From Gottfriedia solisilvae (GTDB taxonomy: Bacteria; Bacillota; Bacilli; Bacillales; Bacillaceae_G), in assembly GCF_002128405.1 (NCBI RefSeq), contig NZ_NETJ01000001.1, forward strand, positions 806,001 to 870,000: a stretch of 64,000 nucleotides of DNA. The letters are read 5' to 3'. The position numbers and the translations under genes are program-made. Below, piece after piece: positions 18,429-29,754 of the stretch. The notes under the pieces were generated by a model. That model was not told the DNA's origin and did not search any database. It was given only the letters and a program-made list of their open reading frames with translations. Each line of letters starts with the position of its first letter. Positions within the stretch are counted from its first letter, which is position 1.

Positions 18429-20126
18429 CTATTTTAACATATTTAATTCATTCATAAGGTTAGAAATTTCTACTTCTTTACTATATTGACCATCTCTAGT
18501 TTTTAATTCAACAATTCCTTCAGGCGCACGTTTTCCTACTACAATACGTACAGGAATACCAAATAAATCAGCGTCAGCGAATTTAACACCTACTCGTTCA
18601 TTTCTATCATCAACTAGAACATCATGGCCATTTTCTTTTAGCATTTTGTAAATGTCTTCTGATAATTGTACTTGCTCATCATTTTTAGTATTAACTGTGA
18701 TAACATGTACATCAAATGGAGCTAGATTTTTTGGCCAGACAATTCCTTTTTCATCATTAAATTGTTCCACAATTGCAGCTAATGTACGTGATACGCCAAT
18801 ACCATAGCATCCCATAATAATCGGATTTGATTTACCATTTTCATCTAAGAATGTTGCATTCATAGATTCTGAATATTTTGTACCAAGTTTGAAAACATGT
18901 CCAACCTCAATACCTTTAGCAAATTGAATGACACCGTTTCCGTCTGGTGATGGGTCACCCTCTTGGATAAAGCGTAAATCAACAAACTCTTTTACAGTAT
19001 AATCGCGATTTACAGTGACATTGATATAGTGGTAACCTTCTTCATTTGCGCCACAGCAACCATTTACAATCCCTTGAACTGCATTATCAGCTAAAATCAT
19101 TAAATCTGGTTTTACACCAATTGGACCTAATGAACCGACTTCACAATTCATTAATTCTTTTACTTCTTCCTTAGTAGCTAATTCAACAGAATGTGCACCT
19201 AAGTAATTTTTTAATTTAATATCATTTATTTCATGATCACCTCTAGCAAGTACTAGAACAAATTCTTCGTCTGCTTTGAAGATGATTGATTTAATGCTTT
19301 TTTCAATTGGTAAGTTTAAATAATCAATCACTTCATCAATTGTTTTTTGATTTGGCGTAGATACTTTTTGTACCTCGTCCATTTTTTCATCAGTTTGTTC
19401 ATAGACTGTAACAACTGGTGCCATTTCAATATTCGCAGCGTAATCTGATTCTGTTGAAAATGCAATTGTATCCTCGCCGATTTCAGATAATACCATAAAT
19501 TCGTGAGTATCTTTTCCACCCATTGCACCAGAATCGGCAACAACTGCTCTGAAATTTAAGCCACAACGTCTAAACACATTGCTATATGCAGTAAATAAAC
19601 GATCATAAACTTCATCCAAACTTTCTTGTGATGCATGGAATGAATATGCATCCTTCATCAGAAATTCACGTCCACGTAATAAACCAAAACGAGGGCGCTT
19701 TTCATCACGGAATTTAGATTGAATTTGATATAGTGTAATCGGTAATTTTTTATATGATTTTAATTCATCACGTACAACTGAAGTAACAACTTCTTCATGT
19801 GTTGCCCCTAAGGCAAATCCACGGCCATGACGATCACGTAAACGCATCAATTCAGGTCCGAAATTATCCCATCTTCCCGATTCTTCCCATAATTCTTGAG
19901 CTTGTAAAGCAGGCATTAACATTTCCATCGCACCTGCATTATTCATTTCTTCACGCACAATATTTGCTACTTTTTGAAGAACTTTATTCCCTAAAGGAAG
20001 AAAGCTATAAATACCAGAAGCGTTTTGTCTAATAAATCCGGCTCTTAGTAAAAGTTGATGACTTTTAATATCTGCATCTGATGGTACTTCTCTAAGAGTT
20101 GGGCTAAACACTATACTTTGTTTCAA
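18429..20126 (-). CDS. proS: Prolyl-tRNA synthetase, bacterial type
   Basis: A 565-residue class II synthetase charging tRNA-Pro. It shows the class II motif 2 region ([17 protein letters not shown]), the YbaK-like editing insertion between motifs 2 and 3 (about residues 230-400), motif 3 ([17 protein letters not shown]) and a C-terminal anticodon-binding domain. The start is TTG after GAGGTGA, 23 bp downstream of rasP. Confidence 0.97.
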   Translation of the reverse strand: MKQSIVFSPTLREVPSDADIKSHQLLLRAGFIRQNASGIYSFLPLGNKVLQKVANIVREEMNNAGAMEMLMPALQAQELWEESGRWDNFGPELMRLRDRHGRGFALGATHEEVVTSVVRDELKSYKKLPITLYQIQSKFRDEKRPRFGLLRGREFLMKDAYSFHASQESLDEVYDRLFTAYSNVFRRCGLNFRAVVADSGAMGGKDTHEFMVLSEIGEDTIAFSTESDYAANIEMAPVVTVYEQTDEKMDEVQKVSTPNQKTIDEVIDYLNLPIEKSIKSIIFKADEEFVLVLARGDHEINDIKLKNYLGAHSVELATKEEVKELMNCEVGSLGPIGVKPDLMILADNAVQGIVNGCCGANEEGYHYINVTVNRDYTVKEFVDLRFIQEGDPSPDGNGVIQFAKGIEVGHVFKLGTKYSESMNATFLDENGKSNPIIMGCYGIGVSRTLAAIVEQFNDEKGIVWPKNLAPFDVHVITVNTKNDEQVQLSEDIYKMLKENGHDVLVDDRNERVGVKFADADLFGIPVRIVVGKRAPEGIVELKTRDGQYSKEVEISNLMNELNMLK

Positions 20127-20149
20127 AAAAATTCACCTCAAATTTCTTT

Positions 20150-21406
20150 CTACATAAATAATCTTTTTATATCATTCCATGTAACAATAATCATTAATAA
20201 CATTAATAATGCAAATCCAATAAAATGAACAACGCCTTCTTTTTGACGATCAATTGGTCTACCGCGTAATGCTTCGATTGCGAAAAATGTTAATCTTCCT
20301 CCATCAAGAGCTGGTAAAGGTAGCAAATTCATAATCCCTAAGTTAATGCTTAAGAATGCCGCCCATTTCATCAAGTAGAAAATGCCAGATTGTGCCGCTT
20401 GATCTGTAACTTGATAAATACCAACTGGACCCGATAGACTATCAATCGAGAATTTACCAGTCACTAATTGACCTACAGCAAATACGATTTCCTTCGTCCA
20501 TCCAATTGTTTCTGTTACACCATATTTAATAGATGATAAAACATTCTTTTCAACTGGTGCATATACACCGATTAAACCATTTACTTTGTTATCTATTTTT
20601 TCTGCTTTAGGTGTAACTGGAATTGAAATAACTTCATCGTTTCGTTTCACTTCAAATAATAATTCTTTTTCAGGACTTTCTCTTACAATCTTAACCACTT
20701 CAGCCCATTTACTTACTTCTTTATTATCAATTGATAACACTGTATCTCCTGATTTTAAGCCAGCTGTTGAAGCTGCACCTTTTGGTAGTAATTCACCAAT
20801 TTTTGCATCATCAATTGGTGTACCTTGAAGCAATCCTAAAAGGATAAAAATAAATAGAGCCAAAATAAAGTTCATCATAGGTCCAGCAAAAATAGCAATT
20901 GCTCTTTTCCCGACTGATTTACTATTAAATTGTCGATTATAAGGTGCAATTTGATGACCTTGTCCCTCGCTATAAATAAAAGCTTTTTCATTTACACGTA
21001 TTGTAGATAGCTCTTCATTTCCTTCTTCAATACCGATAATTTCTAATTTGTGCTCTAAATCAATTGAATCTACTTCAATAAATCGAAGATCAGCAAAACG
21101 ATCAAATTGATCCACGACAATTTTAGAAACTTCACCGTGGTCATTAAATTGTAAACCGATATGAGACCCAGGTTTTACTTGTACCATTTCAGGGTCTTCT
21201 CCTGCATATCTTACATAACCGCCAAGTGGAAGTAGTCTGATCGTATAAGTTGTTTCATTGCGATAAAATGAAAAGACCTTTGGACCAAATCCAATTGCAA
21301 ATTCTCTACATAATATCCCTGCTCGTTTTGCAAAATATAAATGACCTAATTCGTGAAAGAATACTAGTACCCCAAAGATCACAATAAACGCAATTACTGT
21401 ATTCAT
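20150..21406 (-). CDS. rasP: Site-2 intramembrane zinc metalloprotease RasP (RseP)
   Basis: A 418-residue membrane protease that cleaves anti-sigma factors such as RsiW and clears remnant signal peptides. The active site HELGH lies at residues 18-22 in the first membrane segment, a PDZ domain occupies roughly residues 190-280, and the third zinc ligand is in ALDGGR near residue 365. Membrane segments flank both motifs. Sits between dxr and proS, the conserved B. subtilis order; gaps of 13 and 23 bp imply one transcript. Confidence 0.97.
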   Translation of the reverse strand: MNTVIAFIVIFGVLVFFHELGHLYFAKRAGILCREFAIGFGPKVFSFYRNETTYTIRLLPLGGYVRYAGEDPEMVQVKPGSHIGLQFNDHGEVSKIVVDQFDRFADLRFIEVDSIDLEHKLEIIGIEEGNEELSTIRVNEKAFIYSEGQGHQIAPYNRQFNSKSVGKRAIAIFAGPMMNFILALFIFILLGLLQGTPIDDAKIGELLPKGAASTAGLKSGDTVLSIDNKEVSKWAEVVKIVRESPEKELLFEVKRNDEVISIPVTPKAEKIDNKVNGLIGVYAPVEKNVLSSIKYGVTETIGWTKEIVFAVGQLVTGKFSIDSLSGPVGIYQVTDQAAQSGIFYLMKWAAFLSINLGIMNLLPLPALDGGRLTFFAIEALRGRPIDRQKEGVVHFIGFALLMLLMIIVTWNDIKRLFM

Positions 21407-21419
21407 GATATGACCACCC

Positions 21420-22571
21420 TTACTTTATTTGTGATGAAACGAATTGTCTAGTTTGCTCATCAATTATACGAATTTCTTCTAACGAAGGTTTGCTAATACA
21501 CTCGTGTTTTTCCAGAGCATTTTCAATTAAATTTTCAATCTGTAAGAATGATATTTTTTTCTGTAGGAAAGCACTTACTGCTTCTTCATTAGCAGCATTC
21601 AGTACTGTTGGAAGACTTCCACCTACTTTTCCTGCATGATAAGAGTATGCTAAACATTTAAATCTGTTAAAATCCATTTCTTGAAAGTGAAGCTTTCCAA
21701 ACTGAATCAAATCAAGTGGTTTGTGTTGGTGAATCGGTTTTCTAGATGGATAATTCAGTGCATATGCAATTGGTACCCTCATATCAGGAGTTCCTAACTG
21801 TGCCATAACACTACCATCATCAAACTCTACCATTGAGTGAATAACACTCTCTCGATGTTGAATCACTTCAATTTTCTCATACGGCATATCAAATAACCAA
21901 TGTGCCTCAATTACTTCTAATCCTTTGTTCATCATAGTTGCAGAATCAATCGTAATTTTTGCACCCATTGACCAATTTGGATGGTTTAAGGCATCTTCAA
22001 CAGTTACATTTTTTAATTGTTCTCTTGTTTTATCTCGAAAACTACCGCCTGAAGCTGTGATGACTAACTTATGTATTTCTTTTTGATTTTCACCATTTAA
22101 GCATTGAAATATCGCTGAGTGCTCACTATCAACAGGTAATATTGAGACCCCGTATTTTTCTGCTTCTGCCATGACAATATGTCCTGCAGTTACTAATGTT
22201 TCTTTATTTGCTAAAGCAATTGTTTTTCTGTTTTGGATTGCCTTCATAGTAGGAACTAATCCTACACTTCCAACTACAGCGTTCACTAAAATCGTACTTT
22301 CGTGGTGAACTGCAACCTCAATCAATCCTTCTTCACCATAAAGAACTTTTGTATTCGCAGGAATTTTTAAATTCATCAACTTGTCAGCTTCTTCTTTACC
22401 TGCAACTGAAACTAGTTTTGGTTCGAATTCTAAAATAATTTTGTATAATTCTTCGATATTTTTGCCAGCAGAACATGCTACTAACTCAAAATCATCTGAT
22501 TGGTTTCGAATAATATCAAGAGTTTGTATGCCGATCGAACCAGTGGCTCCAAGTAAGCTGATTTTCTTCAT
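21420..22571 (-). CDS. dxr: 1-deoxy-D-xylulose 5-phosphate reductoisomerase
   Basis: A 383-residue enzyme making MEP, the first committed step of the non-mevalonate isoprenoid pathway. The NADPH-binding [11 protein letters not shown] begins at residue 7; the metal/substrate region includes [13 protein letters not shown] and [19 protein letters not shown]. The start ATG at 22571 follows AAGGAGAC and gives the family N-terminus MKKISLLG. Clustered with uppS, which uses the isoprenoid products. Confidence 0.97.
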   Translation of the reverse strand: MKKISLLGATGSIGIQTLDIIRNQSDDFELVACSAGKNIEELYKIILEFEPKLVSVAGKEEADKLMNLKIPANTKVLYGEEGLIEVAVHHESTILVNAVVGSVGLVPTMKAIQNRKTIALANKETLVTAGHIVMAEAEKYGVSILPVDSEHSAIFQCLNGENQKEIHKLVITASGGSFRDKTREQLKNVTVEDALNHPNWSMGAKITIDSATMMNKGLEVIEAHWLFDMPYEKIEVIQHRESVIHSMVEFDDGSVMAQLGTPDMRVPIAYALNYPSRKPIHQHKPLDLIQFGKLHFQEMDFNRFKCLAYSYHAGKVGGSLPTVLNAANEEAVSAFLQKKISFLQIENLIENALEKHECISKPSLEEIRIIDEQTRQFVSSQIK

Positions 22572-22604
22572 ATGGTACGTCTCCTTATACACAAAAAACT
22601 AATG

Positions 22605-23393
22605 CTAAATTACAAATAGTAAATAGACAATAGGTAATGTAAAGATAATACTGTCGAATCTATCTAAAATTCCACCGTGGCCAGGAAGTAGTTTCCCTGA
22701 ATCTTTAATCCCGTAATATCTCTTATATGCAGATTGAACAAGGTCACCTAATTGTCCAAAAATTGATACTAAAATTGATACTAAAATTAAATATAGCATT
22801 GAATAATCTAAAGTTAACACATTCGACAAAATTATCGCAACTACAACGGCACATAATATCCCGCCTATAGATCCTTCAATTGTTTTGTTTGGACTAATAT
22901 CTGGCCATAGCTTTGATTTCCCCATTGATTTTCCAATAAAATATGCACCTGAGTCTGTTGCCCAGATTACAAATAATGGGAAAAAGAAGTCTTCAATACC
23001 CATGTTCCTTAATTCATACATAAAGTGAAATCCAAACCCTACGTAAAAACTACTTAGTACGATGAAAGAAGCATCTTCAAAAGTAAATGTATTCTTTGTA
23101 ATCACCGTATATGATAAAAGTAATAGGATTAGTACAATTGCCACTTCGGTTTTCCCTATTTGAACTGGTAAAATCGAATCTGACACTTGTTTTGGTGTAA
23201 TTGCTACGCATGTTAAAAGTAATCCAAGTACAGATTGTGCACTAAATAGATTTAACTTTTTCATTCTAATCAGTTCATAGTATCCAATCGTACCTAGTGC
23301 AAATACTAGTAGTCCAAAAGGCCAATCACCAAATATTACTAATCCTAAAAAAAGTGCTCCAGCTATAACTCCTGTAAGTATTCGCTGCTTCAA
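22605..23393 (-). CDS. cdsA: Phosphatidate cytidylyltransferase (CDP-diglyceride synthase)
   Basis: A 262-residue polytopic membrane enzyme forming CDP-diacylglycerol from phosphatidic acid and CTP. The family signature is near the C-terminus: [20 protein letters not shown] followed by GILDRFDS. About eight hydrophobic segments are visible. The start is a TTG preceded by GCGGTGAA. Follows uppS by 17 bp in the uppS-cdsA-dxr-rasP-proS operon. Confidence 0.96.
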   Translation of the reverse strand: MKQRILTGVIAGALFLGLVIFGDWPFGLLVFALGTIGYYELIRMKKLNLFSAQSVLGLLLTCVAITPKQVSDSILPVQIGKTEVAIVLILLLLSYTVITKNTFTFEDASFIVLSSFYVGFGFHFMYELRNMGIEDFFFPLFVIWATDSGAYFIGKSMGKSKLWPDISPNKTIEGSIGGILCAVVVAIILSNVLTLDYSMLYLILVSILVSIFGQLGDLVQSAYKRYYGIKDSGKLLPGHGGILDRFDSIIFTLPIVYLLFVI

Positions 23394-23410
23394 TTTCGTT
23401 CACCGCTTTC

Positions 23411-24190
23411 TTAAATACCACCATATCTTCGTGCTCTATTTTGATATTCCTTTATCGCATCAATAAAGCTTTCTTCTGTAAAATCTGGCCATAATACATT
23501 CGTAAAGTATAATTCCGAATAAGCAATTTGCCATAGCATAAAGTTACTGATCCTTAATTCACCACTTGTACGAATTAATAAATCCGGATCTTTTAAATCA
23601 TTCGTCATTAAATACTTTCCGAATAACTCATCATTAATTTCTTCTTTATTTATTTTATTATCCAAAACATCTGAAGAAATCTTTTTAACCGCTGTAATAA
23701 TTTCATCTCTTGATCCATAGTTCAATGCAAAATTTAAAATCATTCCAGTATTATTCTTCGTATCATCTACCGCTTTTAATACTGCATCTAAAGTGTAACT
23801 TGGAAGTTGTTCTCTATTCCCTGTTAATCTAACTTGAACATTCTCTTCAATTAGTTCAGGTAAAAATGTACCTAAAAACTCTTGTGGTAATTTCATTAGA
23901 AATTCAACTTCTGTTTTTGGTCTTTTCCAATTTTCCGTTGAAAATGCATAAAGCGTTAGCGTTTTCACACCTAGTTTGCTAGCAGTTCTTGCAATTGTTC
24001 GAACGACTTTCATTCCTTCATAATGGCCTTTAATTCTAGGTAAATTCCTTTTTTGTGCCCATCTTCCATTACCATCCATGATGATGGCAACATGCTCCGG
24101 TATGACTCCATCTTCCCCAATTAATTGCGAATTTGGAGGGACATTTATCTCTTGCTTATTTCTTTTCAAGAAAGAAAATAATTTAAACAT
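23411..24190 (-). CDS. uppS: Undecaprenyl diphosphate synthase (cis-prenyltransferase)
   Basis: A 259-residue cis-prenyltransferase making the C55 lipid carrier for peptidoglycan and teichoic acid synthesis. Motifs: IIMDGNGRWAQKR near residue 36, YAFSTENWKRP, and the C-terminal LLIRTSGELRISNF. Start ATG at 24190 after GGAGGATT, giving a family-sized protein; the open frame extends nine codons further upstream without a ribosome site. Confidence 0.97.
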   Translation of the reverse strand: MFKLFSFLKRNKQEINVPPNSQLIGEDGVIPEHVAIIMDGNGRWAQKRNLPRIKGHYEGMKVVRTIARTASKLGVKTLTLYAFSTENWKRPKTEVEFLMKLPQEFLGTFLPELIEENVQVRLTGNREQLPSYTLDAVLKAVDDTKNNTGMILNFALNYGSRDEIITAVKKISSDVLDNKINKEEINDELFGKYLMTNDLKDPDLLIRTSGELRISNFMLWQIAYSELYFTNVLWPDFTEESFIDAIKEYQNRARRYGGI

Positions 24191-24231
24191 TTTTAATCCT
24201 CCGTTTAAGTACATCAAATTACATTATTGAG

Positions 24232-24262
24232 TAAAAAAACCCCCTTAAACAGAGGGTCTTTT
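24232..24262 (-). terminator. Intrinsic terminator between frr and uppS
   Basis: ACCCTC and GGGGGT pair (one wobble) around a seven-base loop, followed by TTTTTTTAC on the minus strand. It lies about 40 nt upstream of the uppS start, so transcripts entering uppS from upstream must pass it. Confidence 0.75.
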
Positions 24263-24269
24263 TACTCAA

Positions 24270-24353
24270 AAGCGCTTAGTTAATTAATTATATGATATAA
24301 ACGAAAATTTTAAATACTAATATTCGAAAATTTTTGTAACAATTCTAAGCGCT
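24270..24353. repeat. Inverted repeat AGCGCTTAG / CTAAGCGCT in the frr-uppS gap
   Basis: Two perfect 9-bp inverted copies (24271-24279 and 24345-24353) lie 65 bp apart and flank an AT-rich stretch that includes a TATAAT on the minus strand. Each arm contains the self-complementary AGCGCT. Function unknown; a pair of operator half-sites or an RNA stem are both possible. Confidence 0.5.
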
Positions 24354-24383
24354 AAAGTATGATATACCTTCAATACAGAAGTA

Positions 24384-24941
24384 TTAAACTTCCATAATCT
24401 CTTTTTCTTTATCTTTCGTAATTGCATCAATTTTTTCGATATGAGAATCAGTTTGCTTTTGAATGTCTTCTACAAGGCCACGTAATTCATCCTCAGTAAT
24501 ATCGCCATTCTTTTCAGATTTTTTCAGATCATCATTTGCATCACGACGTACATTACGAACTGCAACTTTTGCATCTTCTGCTGATTTTTTTACTACCTTA
24601 ACTAAATCACGACGACGTTCTTCAGTTAATGGTGGGAAAGTAATACGAATAACCGTACCATCATTTGATGGATTTAAACCTAAATCAGCTTTTTGGATCG
24701 CTTTATCCATATCGTTGATTACTGTTTTATCGTAAGGCGTAATTAATAATAATCTTGCCTCTGGTACTGAAATGTTAGCCATTTGGTTAAGTGGTGTCGG
24801 TGCACCGTAATATTCAACTGTTACACGATCTAATATAGCTGGATTTGCACGTCCTGCGCGGACTGTAGCTAATTCTCTTGAAAACGCAGCAACTGCTTTT
24901 GTCATTTTTTCTTTTGCTAAAGAAATGATTTGATTTGACAT
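24384..24941 (-). CDS. frr: Ribosome recycling factor
   Basis: A 185-residue RRF that splits post-termination ribosomes together with EF-G. The full coiled-coil protein is present, with the conserved [20 protein letters not shown] region near residues 24-43 and [16 protein letters not shown] near 104-119. Starts 3 nt after pyrH, implying translational coupling. Confidence 0.98.
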   Translation of the reverse strand: MSNQIISLAKEKMTKAVAAFSRELATVRAGRANPAILDRVTVEYYGAPTPLNQMANISVPEARLLLITPYDKTVINDMDKAIQKADLGLNPSNDGTVIRITFPPLTEERRRDLVKVVKKSAEDAKVAVRNVRRDANDDLKKSEKNGDITEDELRGLVEDIQKQTDSHIEKIDAITKDKEKEIMEV

Positions 24942-24944
24942 GAG

Positions 24945-25667
24945 TTATTTCCCCTTTACAATTGTTCCAATATTTTCGCCTAGTACGGCACGTTTAATAT
25001 TACCTTCTTCCATAATTGAGAAGACAATTAGTGGAATATCGTTGTCCATGCATAATGAAGAAGCTGTTGAGTCCATTACGCCTAAACCTTCTTTTAATAC
25101 ATCTAAGTATGTAAGTGTTTCATATTTAACTGCAGTTTTATCAATTGAAGGATCGGCAGTGTATACACCATCTACATTATTTTTAGCCATTAAAATAACG
25201 TCCGCTTCGATTTCAGCAGCACGTAATGCAGCTGTTGTATCAGTAGAGAAGTAAGGATTTCCTGTACCAGCAGCGAAAATCACAACACGTTTCTTTTCTA
25301 AATGACGAATTGCCTTACGACGGATGTATGGTTCTGCAACTTGACGCATTTCAATTGATGATTGTACACGAGACTGTACACCTAATGTTTCAAGGCTATC
25401 TTGAAGTGCTAATGAGTTCATTACAGTACCTAACATACCCATATAATCTGCTGTCGCTCTGTCCATTCCCATCTCACTACCTGTTTTACCACGCCAAATA
25501 TTTCCTGCACCAACTACAACTGCTACTTCTACATCAAGTTCAGCTATTTCTTTTACTTGTTCTGCAATCGATTTAATTACTGCAGGATTTATACCAAATC
25601 CTTGTCCACCAGCTAATGCTTCACCACTAAGTTTTAATACAACGCGATTATACTTTGCTCTACTCAT
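24945..25667 (-). CDS. pyrH: Uridylate kinase (UMP kinase)
   Basis: A 240-residue amino acid kinase-fold enzyme phosphorylating UMP to UDP. N-terminal [12 protein letters not shown] (residues 8-19) and a GAGNIWRG nucleotide motif are visible. The start ATG at 25667 follows GGAGGGAATT and gives the exact B. subtilis length; the frame continues four codons upstream without support. Confidence 0.97.
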   Translation of the reverse strand: MSRAKYNRVVLKLSGEALAGGQGFGINPAVIKSIAEQVKEIAELDVEVAVVVGAGNIWRGKTGSEMGMDRATADYMGMLGTVMNSLALQDSLETLGVQSRVQSSIEMRQVAEPYIRRKAIRHLEKKRVVIFAAGTGNPYFSTDTTAALRAAEIEADVILMAKNNVDGVYTADPSIDKTAVKYETLTYLDVLKEGLGVMDSTASSLCMDNDIPLIVFSIMEEGNIKRAVLGENIGTIVKGK

Positions 25668-25710
25668 AATTCCCTCCATTTACGTACATACCTATGTATT
25701 CTCTTGCTTT

Positions 25711-25743
25711 AAAAAATAGGGAACACTAAGTGTCCCCTATTTT
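25711..25743 (-). terminator. tsf intrinsic terminator
   Basis: AAAATAGGG pairs with CCCTATTTT, continuing through ACACT/AGTGT, followed by T residues on the minus strand; it starts 17 nt after the tsf stop. Symmetric A/T runs make it potentially bidirectional. Confidence 0.9.
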
Positions 25744-25759
25744 CATTCAAAGTAACTTA

Positions 25760-26644
25760 TTAGTTACCTTTTACTTGATTCATTACTTCTTCAGCAAAGT
25801 TATCTTCACGTTTTTCTAAGCCTTCTCCAACCTCATAGCGAACGAATGATTTAACAGTTCCGCCAGCAGCTTTAACGAATTGGCCAACTTTTACGTCTGG
25901 GTTTTTAACGAATGATTGATCTAATAAGCAGATCTCTTCAAAATATTTACCAATACGGCCTTCAACCATTTTAGCAACAATATTTTCAGGTTTTCCTTCG
26001 TTTAATGCTTGTTGAGTTAAGATGTTGCGCTCATGCTCAACTTCTTCTTGAGATACAGCATCACGAGAGATGTATTTAGGGTTGATTGCAGCAACGTGCA
26101 TTGAAACGTCTTTTGCTACTTCTTCCTTAGTAGTTCCTTCAACTAATGTAAGAACACCAATACGTCCGCCACTGTGTAAGTAAGCACCGAATGCATCTGC
26201 ATCTGTTTTTGAAACTAATGCAAAACGACGTAAAGAGATTTTTTCTCCGATTTTAGCGATTGAGTGGTTGATGAAAGTTTCTACTGTTTCACCATCAGCC
26301 ATTGTTTGAGCTAAAGCTTCTTCAACAGTTGCAGGTTTATTTGTAACGATGTGTTTTGCTAAAGCAGCACCTAATTCTTTGAAACCTTCGTTTTTAGCAA
26401 CGAAATCTGTTTCAGAGTTTACTTCTAAAAGAACAGCATCATTTCCAGAAACTTCTACGAAAGTTAAACCTTCAGCAGCGATACGATCGTTTTTCTTAGC
26501 AGCTTTTGCGATACCTTTTTCACGAAGGTAGTCAATCGCTTGATCCATATTTCCGTCTGTTTCTGTTAACGCTTTTTTACAATCCATCATACCAGCGCCA
26601 GTTTTTTCACGTAATTCTTTTACCATTTGTGCAGTGATTGCCAT
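25760..26644 (-). CDS. tsf: Elongation factor Ts
   Basis: A 294-residue guanine nucleotide exchange factor for EF-Tu. It has an N-terminal UBA-like domain, the signature [16 protein letters not shown] (residues 10-25) and the core signature [11 protein letters not shown]. The start MAITAQM (ATG at 26644) is chosen because AGGAG is correctly spaced from it; the upstream in-frame ATG directly abuts the AGGAG. Confidence 0.98.
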   Translation of the reverse strand: MAITAQMVKELREKTGAGMMDCKKALTETDGNMDQAIDYLREKGIAKAAKKNDRIAAEGLTFVEVSGNDAVLLEVNSETDFVAKNEGFKELGAALAKHIVTNKPATVEEALAQTMADGETVETFINHSIAKIGEKISLRRFALVSKTDADAFGAYLHSGGRIGVLTLVEGTTKEEVAKDVSMHVAAINPKYISRDAVSQEEVEHERNILTQQALNEGKPENIVAKMVEGRIGKYFEEICLLDQSFVKNPDVKVGQFVKAAGGTVKSFVRYEVGEGLEKREDNFAEEVMNQVKGN

Positions 26645-26722
26645 ATTATTCATCTCCTATATGTAAGCTTATTTTATTCAATAGTTTAAAAAGGTAAACA
26701 TTCTATTATAGAATTAAACCTT

Positions 26723-26762
26723 AAAAAAAGGTGATAAAAGGCTAAACCCTCTTATCACCTTT
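26723..26762 (-). terminator. Intrinsic terminator between rpsB and tsf
   Basis: AAAGGTGATAA pairs with TTATCACCTTT around a GC-containing loop and is followed by TTTTT on the minus strand. It starts just after the rpsB stop and would attenuate tsf relative to rpsB. Confidence 0.85.
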
Positions 26763-26769
26763 AACTTCA

Positions 26770-27582
<813 letters not shown>

Positions 27583-27583
27583 T

Positions 27584-27612
27584 ACTATAGCATAGCTAGA
27601 TTGTTTTATCAA
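27584..27612 (-). promoter_or_regulatory. sigma-A promoter of rpsB-tsf
   Basis: TTGATA (27612-27607), a 17-bp spacer and TATAGT (27589-27584) on the minus strand. It starts 14 bp past the swrB stop, and no terminator separates it from the fla/che operon. Confidence 0.75.
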
Positions 27613-27626
27613 GTAAATTAGAAAAA

Positions 27627-28193
27627 TTATTGTCGAAGTTTCAACATTAATTCTATTTCTGTTTTCCCTTTATCCAGCTTTTTCGCAATTTCATCCGTAG
27701 TTAGTCCATCATTTTTCATAGAAATGATTTCATCTAACAGGCTATTTGAAGGCCTATCTGGTGCTAGTTTTTCAGTAGGTTTAACGCTTTCTGCTACTAG
27801 TTTTTCACGATTTTGTATTCGCTCAGAAATATTGTTTTGATCACTTTCATTTAATAGTAGATCTTTATAATCTATTTCTGTTTGTTTTTCTACAAAATCA
27901 AATCTCTTAACTAGATTTGGTTTTTTAGAAACGAAAGATTCATTTCTATTAATTGGTGGAGCTTTTTCGACCTGCTTATTATTATTGGAATTATCGCTTA
28001 ATTTATTCAAAAATTGTTCATTTTCCTCTTTCCATTCTTCAATAAATGAATAGAGTACATCTTCTGTTTCCTGTTTAATTTGAAATAAAGAAGTTTCAAT
28101 TTCTTTGTATTTAGATAATTGCATTGTTAAATAAACATTCCAAACACATAATAATAAAAATAATATAAAACAAAAGATAATTAGTACAGTCAA
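27627..28193 (-). CDS. swrB: Swarming motility protein SwrB
   Basis: A 188-residue protein with one N-terminal membrane helix (VLIIFCFILFLLLCVWNVYL, residues 3-22), a charged coiled-coil-like middle, and a conserved C-terminus (SMKNDGLTTDEIAKKLDKGK) resembling a small helix-turn-helix. In B. subtilis SwrB promotes flagellar type III export activation. The start is a TTG preceded in frame by a stop codon. Last gene of the fla/che operon, separated from sigD by the inverted-repeat element. Confidence 0.85.
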   Translation of the reverse strand: MTVLIIFCFILFLLLCVWNVYLTMQLSKYKEIETSLFQIKQETEDVLYSFIEEWKEENEQFLNKLSDNSNNNKQVEKAPPINRNESFVSKKPNLVKRFDFVEKQTEIDYKDLLLNESDQNNISERIQNREKLVAESVKPTEKLAPDRPSNSLLDEIISMKNDGLTTDEIAKKLDKGKTEIELMLKLRQ

Positions 28194-28274
28194 TCAATTC
28201 ACTTCCCAAGATCGTAAAATTTTAGCTATTTTCTAACAGATGTTGCTATTAGACTCTGATACGGCAAAGACAAA

Positions 28275-28403
28275 AGTTGATTACAACTGAAGGTGCTAGT
28301 CTCCTATAGGATATGCGAAGAAGGCTAAAGACCCCGCAGGCCCGCAAGAAGGCTCAGCTCACACCCCACGAAAAAATGGGGTATCCTTGTGTTGTAATCA
28401 ACT
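28275..28403. repeat. 129-bp interspersed element with 13-bp terminal inverted repeats
   Basis: Perfect arms AGTTGATTACAAC (28275-28287) and GTTGTAATCAACT (28391-28403) bound a GC-richer core with a further CCCCA/TGGGG hairpin. The core (GAAGGTGCTAGTCTCCTATA ... GACCCCGCAGGC ... GAAGGCTCAGCTCAC) resembles a short palindromic repeat family that I recall as common between genes in Bacillaceae genomes. No protein is encoded. It interrupts the sigD-swrB junction within the fla/che operon. Confidence 0.75.
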
Positions 28404-28466
28404 AACGTTTTCTTACATATCAACAATTGAACGGAAAACAGCCTAAATATGAGACAAATGTTTGAA

Positions 28467-29234
28467 CTAGTTTTTACTTAAAAAATCTCTAAGTTTAAAA
28501 ATTGCTTTTGCATGTATTTGTGAGACTCTAGATGTAGACAATTTTAACACTGTACCGATTTCAGTAAATGTTAATTCATCATGATAAAATAAACTGATCA
28601 CTAATTGTTCTTTTTCATTTAATTCAGTTACAATCGTAGCAGCCAACTGTTTAATTTGCTCAGCTTTTAGTAATTCTTCTTCTGGATTTAAGGTGCCATT
28701 ATCTCTTAAAGTTTGGATGAAATTAACTTGTCCATCTCCATCATCTTTAATCTGCTCATCAACAGATAACATATTCGAGAAAAACACATCGTTAACGACA
28801 TTTACAACTTCATTCGAAGAGTACCCTGTATATTCAGCAATTTCCTCAGGCGTTGCTTTACGTTGTAATGACTGCTCCAACGTTTCAATTGCAAAATCAA
28901 TTTTCTTTGCTTTATCTCTAGTAGTTCGAGGTAGCCAATCTTCTTTTCGAAGACCGTCCATAATATTACCTCTAATTCTAATAGAAGCATATGTTTCAAA
29001 CTTTAAATCCCTATTTGGGTCAAACTTTTCTAAAGCGTCATATAATCCCATCATTGCAAAGCTTCGTAAGTCATCTCTGTTAACATTCGAAGGCAAGCTT
29101 TGAGATATTCTATTTACTTGAAAATGAACTAATGGCATATAGATCCGAATTAGAGCATCACCAGCATGAATATCGCGATCTTCTATCCACTTTTTCCAAT
29201 AACTATGTGAATCATTTTTCAGGATTTGCGACAC
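28467..29234 (-). CDS. sigD: RNA polymerase sigma factor SigD (flagellar)
   Basis: A 255-residue FliA-type sigma-28 factor with regions 2 (RSFAMMGLYDALEKFDPNRD), 3 and 4 (LTFEIGTVLKLSTSRVSQIH-like, written TFTEIGTVLKLSTSRVSQIH in the sequence). It directs late flagellar, chemotaxis and autolysin genes and is held by FlgM. The start is GTG after GAGGTGAAAG, 22 bp downstream of cheD. Confidence 0.97.
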   Translation of the reverse strand: MSQILKNDSHSYWKKWIEDRDIHAGDALIRIYMPLVHFQVNRISQSLPSNVNRDDLRSFAMMGLYDALEKFDPNRDLKFETYASIRIRGNIMDGLRKEDWLPRTTRDKAKKIDFAIETLEQSLQRKATPEEIAEYTGYSSNEVVNVVNDVFFSNMLSVDEQIKDDGDGQVNFIQTLRDNGTLNPEEELLKAEQIKQLAATIVTELNEKEQLVISLFYHDELTFTEIGTVLKLSTSRVSQIHAKAIFKLRDFLSKN

Positions 29235-29256
29235 AGTCTTTCACCTCAGCTACTTA

Positions 29257-29754
29257 CTAAATTATGATAACACCTTGATTTACAATTCTTATGTTCAATA
29301 GTGAGTTTTCTGGTGAAAATTCAATCGTTCGGCCTTTATTGCCTCCTACATCTGAACCCAGCACTCGAATTTGAAGTTTTTCTAATTGTTGTAATACTGC
29401 TTCTACGTTTCTGGGACCTATCCTCATCATTTCATTGGATGAACTGAATTGAAACATTTGTGATCCACCAGCTAGTTTAGCTTTTAAATTAGCTCTTCTA
29501 CCACCATTAAAAACTACGTGATCTACTAATTCTTTAATCGCCGTATCAGCAAACTTGGCCTTATTTAGTTGACCTTCCTTTGCTAGGCTTGAATCTGGTA
29601 GCATGACATGCACCATACCACCTATTTGTCTTTCATCATCATATATGACTACACCTACACACGAACCTAACCCAGATGTTCTTATCGCTTGAGATCCCTT
29701 TACAACTCCCATTTCTGCGATACCAATTTTTGTAATTTGAACAAGATTACTCAT
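29257..29754 (-). CDS. cheD: Chemoreceptor glutamine deamidase CheD
   Basis: A 165-residue deamidase acting on chemoreceptors and partner of CheC. Catalytic Cys in GLGSCVGVVIYDD (near residue 33) and His in GGMVHVMLPDS (near 50) are present. Overlaps cheC by 8 nt (ATGAGTAA). Confidence 0.97.
   Translation of the reverse strand: MSNLVQITKIGIAEMGVVKGSQAIRTSGLGSCVGVVIYDDERQIGGMVHVMLPDSSLAKEGQLNKAKFADTAIKELVDHVVFNGGRRANLKAKLAGGSQMFQFSSSNEMMRIGPRNVEAVLQQLEKLQIRVLGSDVGGNKGRTIEFSPENSLLNIRIVNQGVIII

Noticed and set aside
24232-24383. Strong promoter for uppS at TATAAT in the frr-uppS gap
   Set aside because: The -35 region is poor at all sensible spacings and the terminator lies downstream of it; too weak to annotate.
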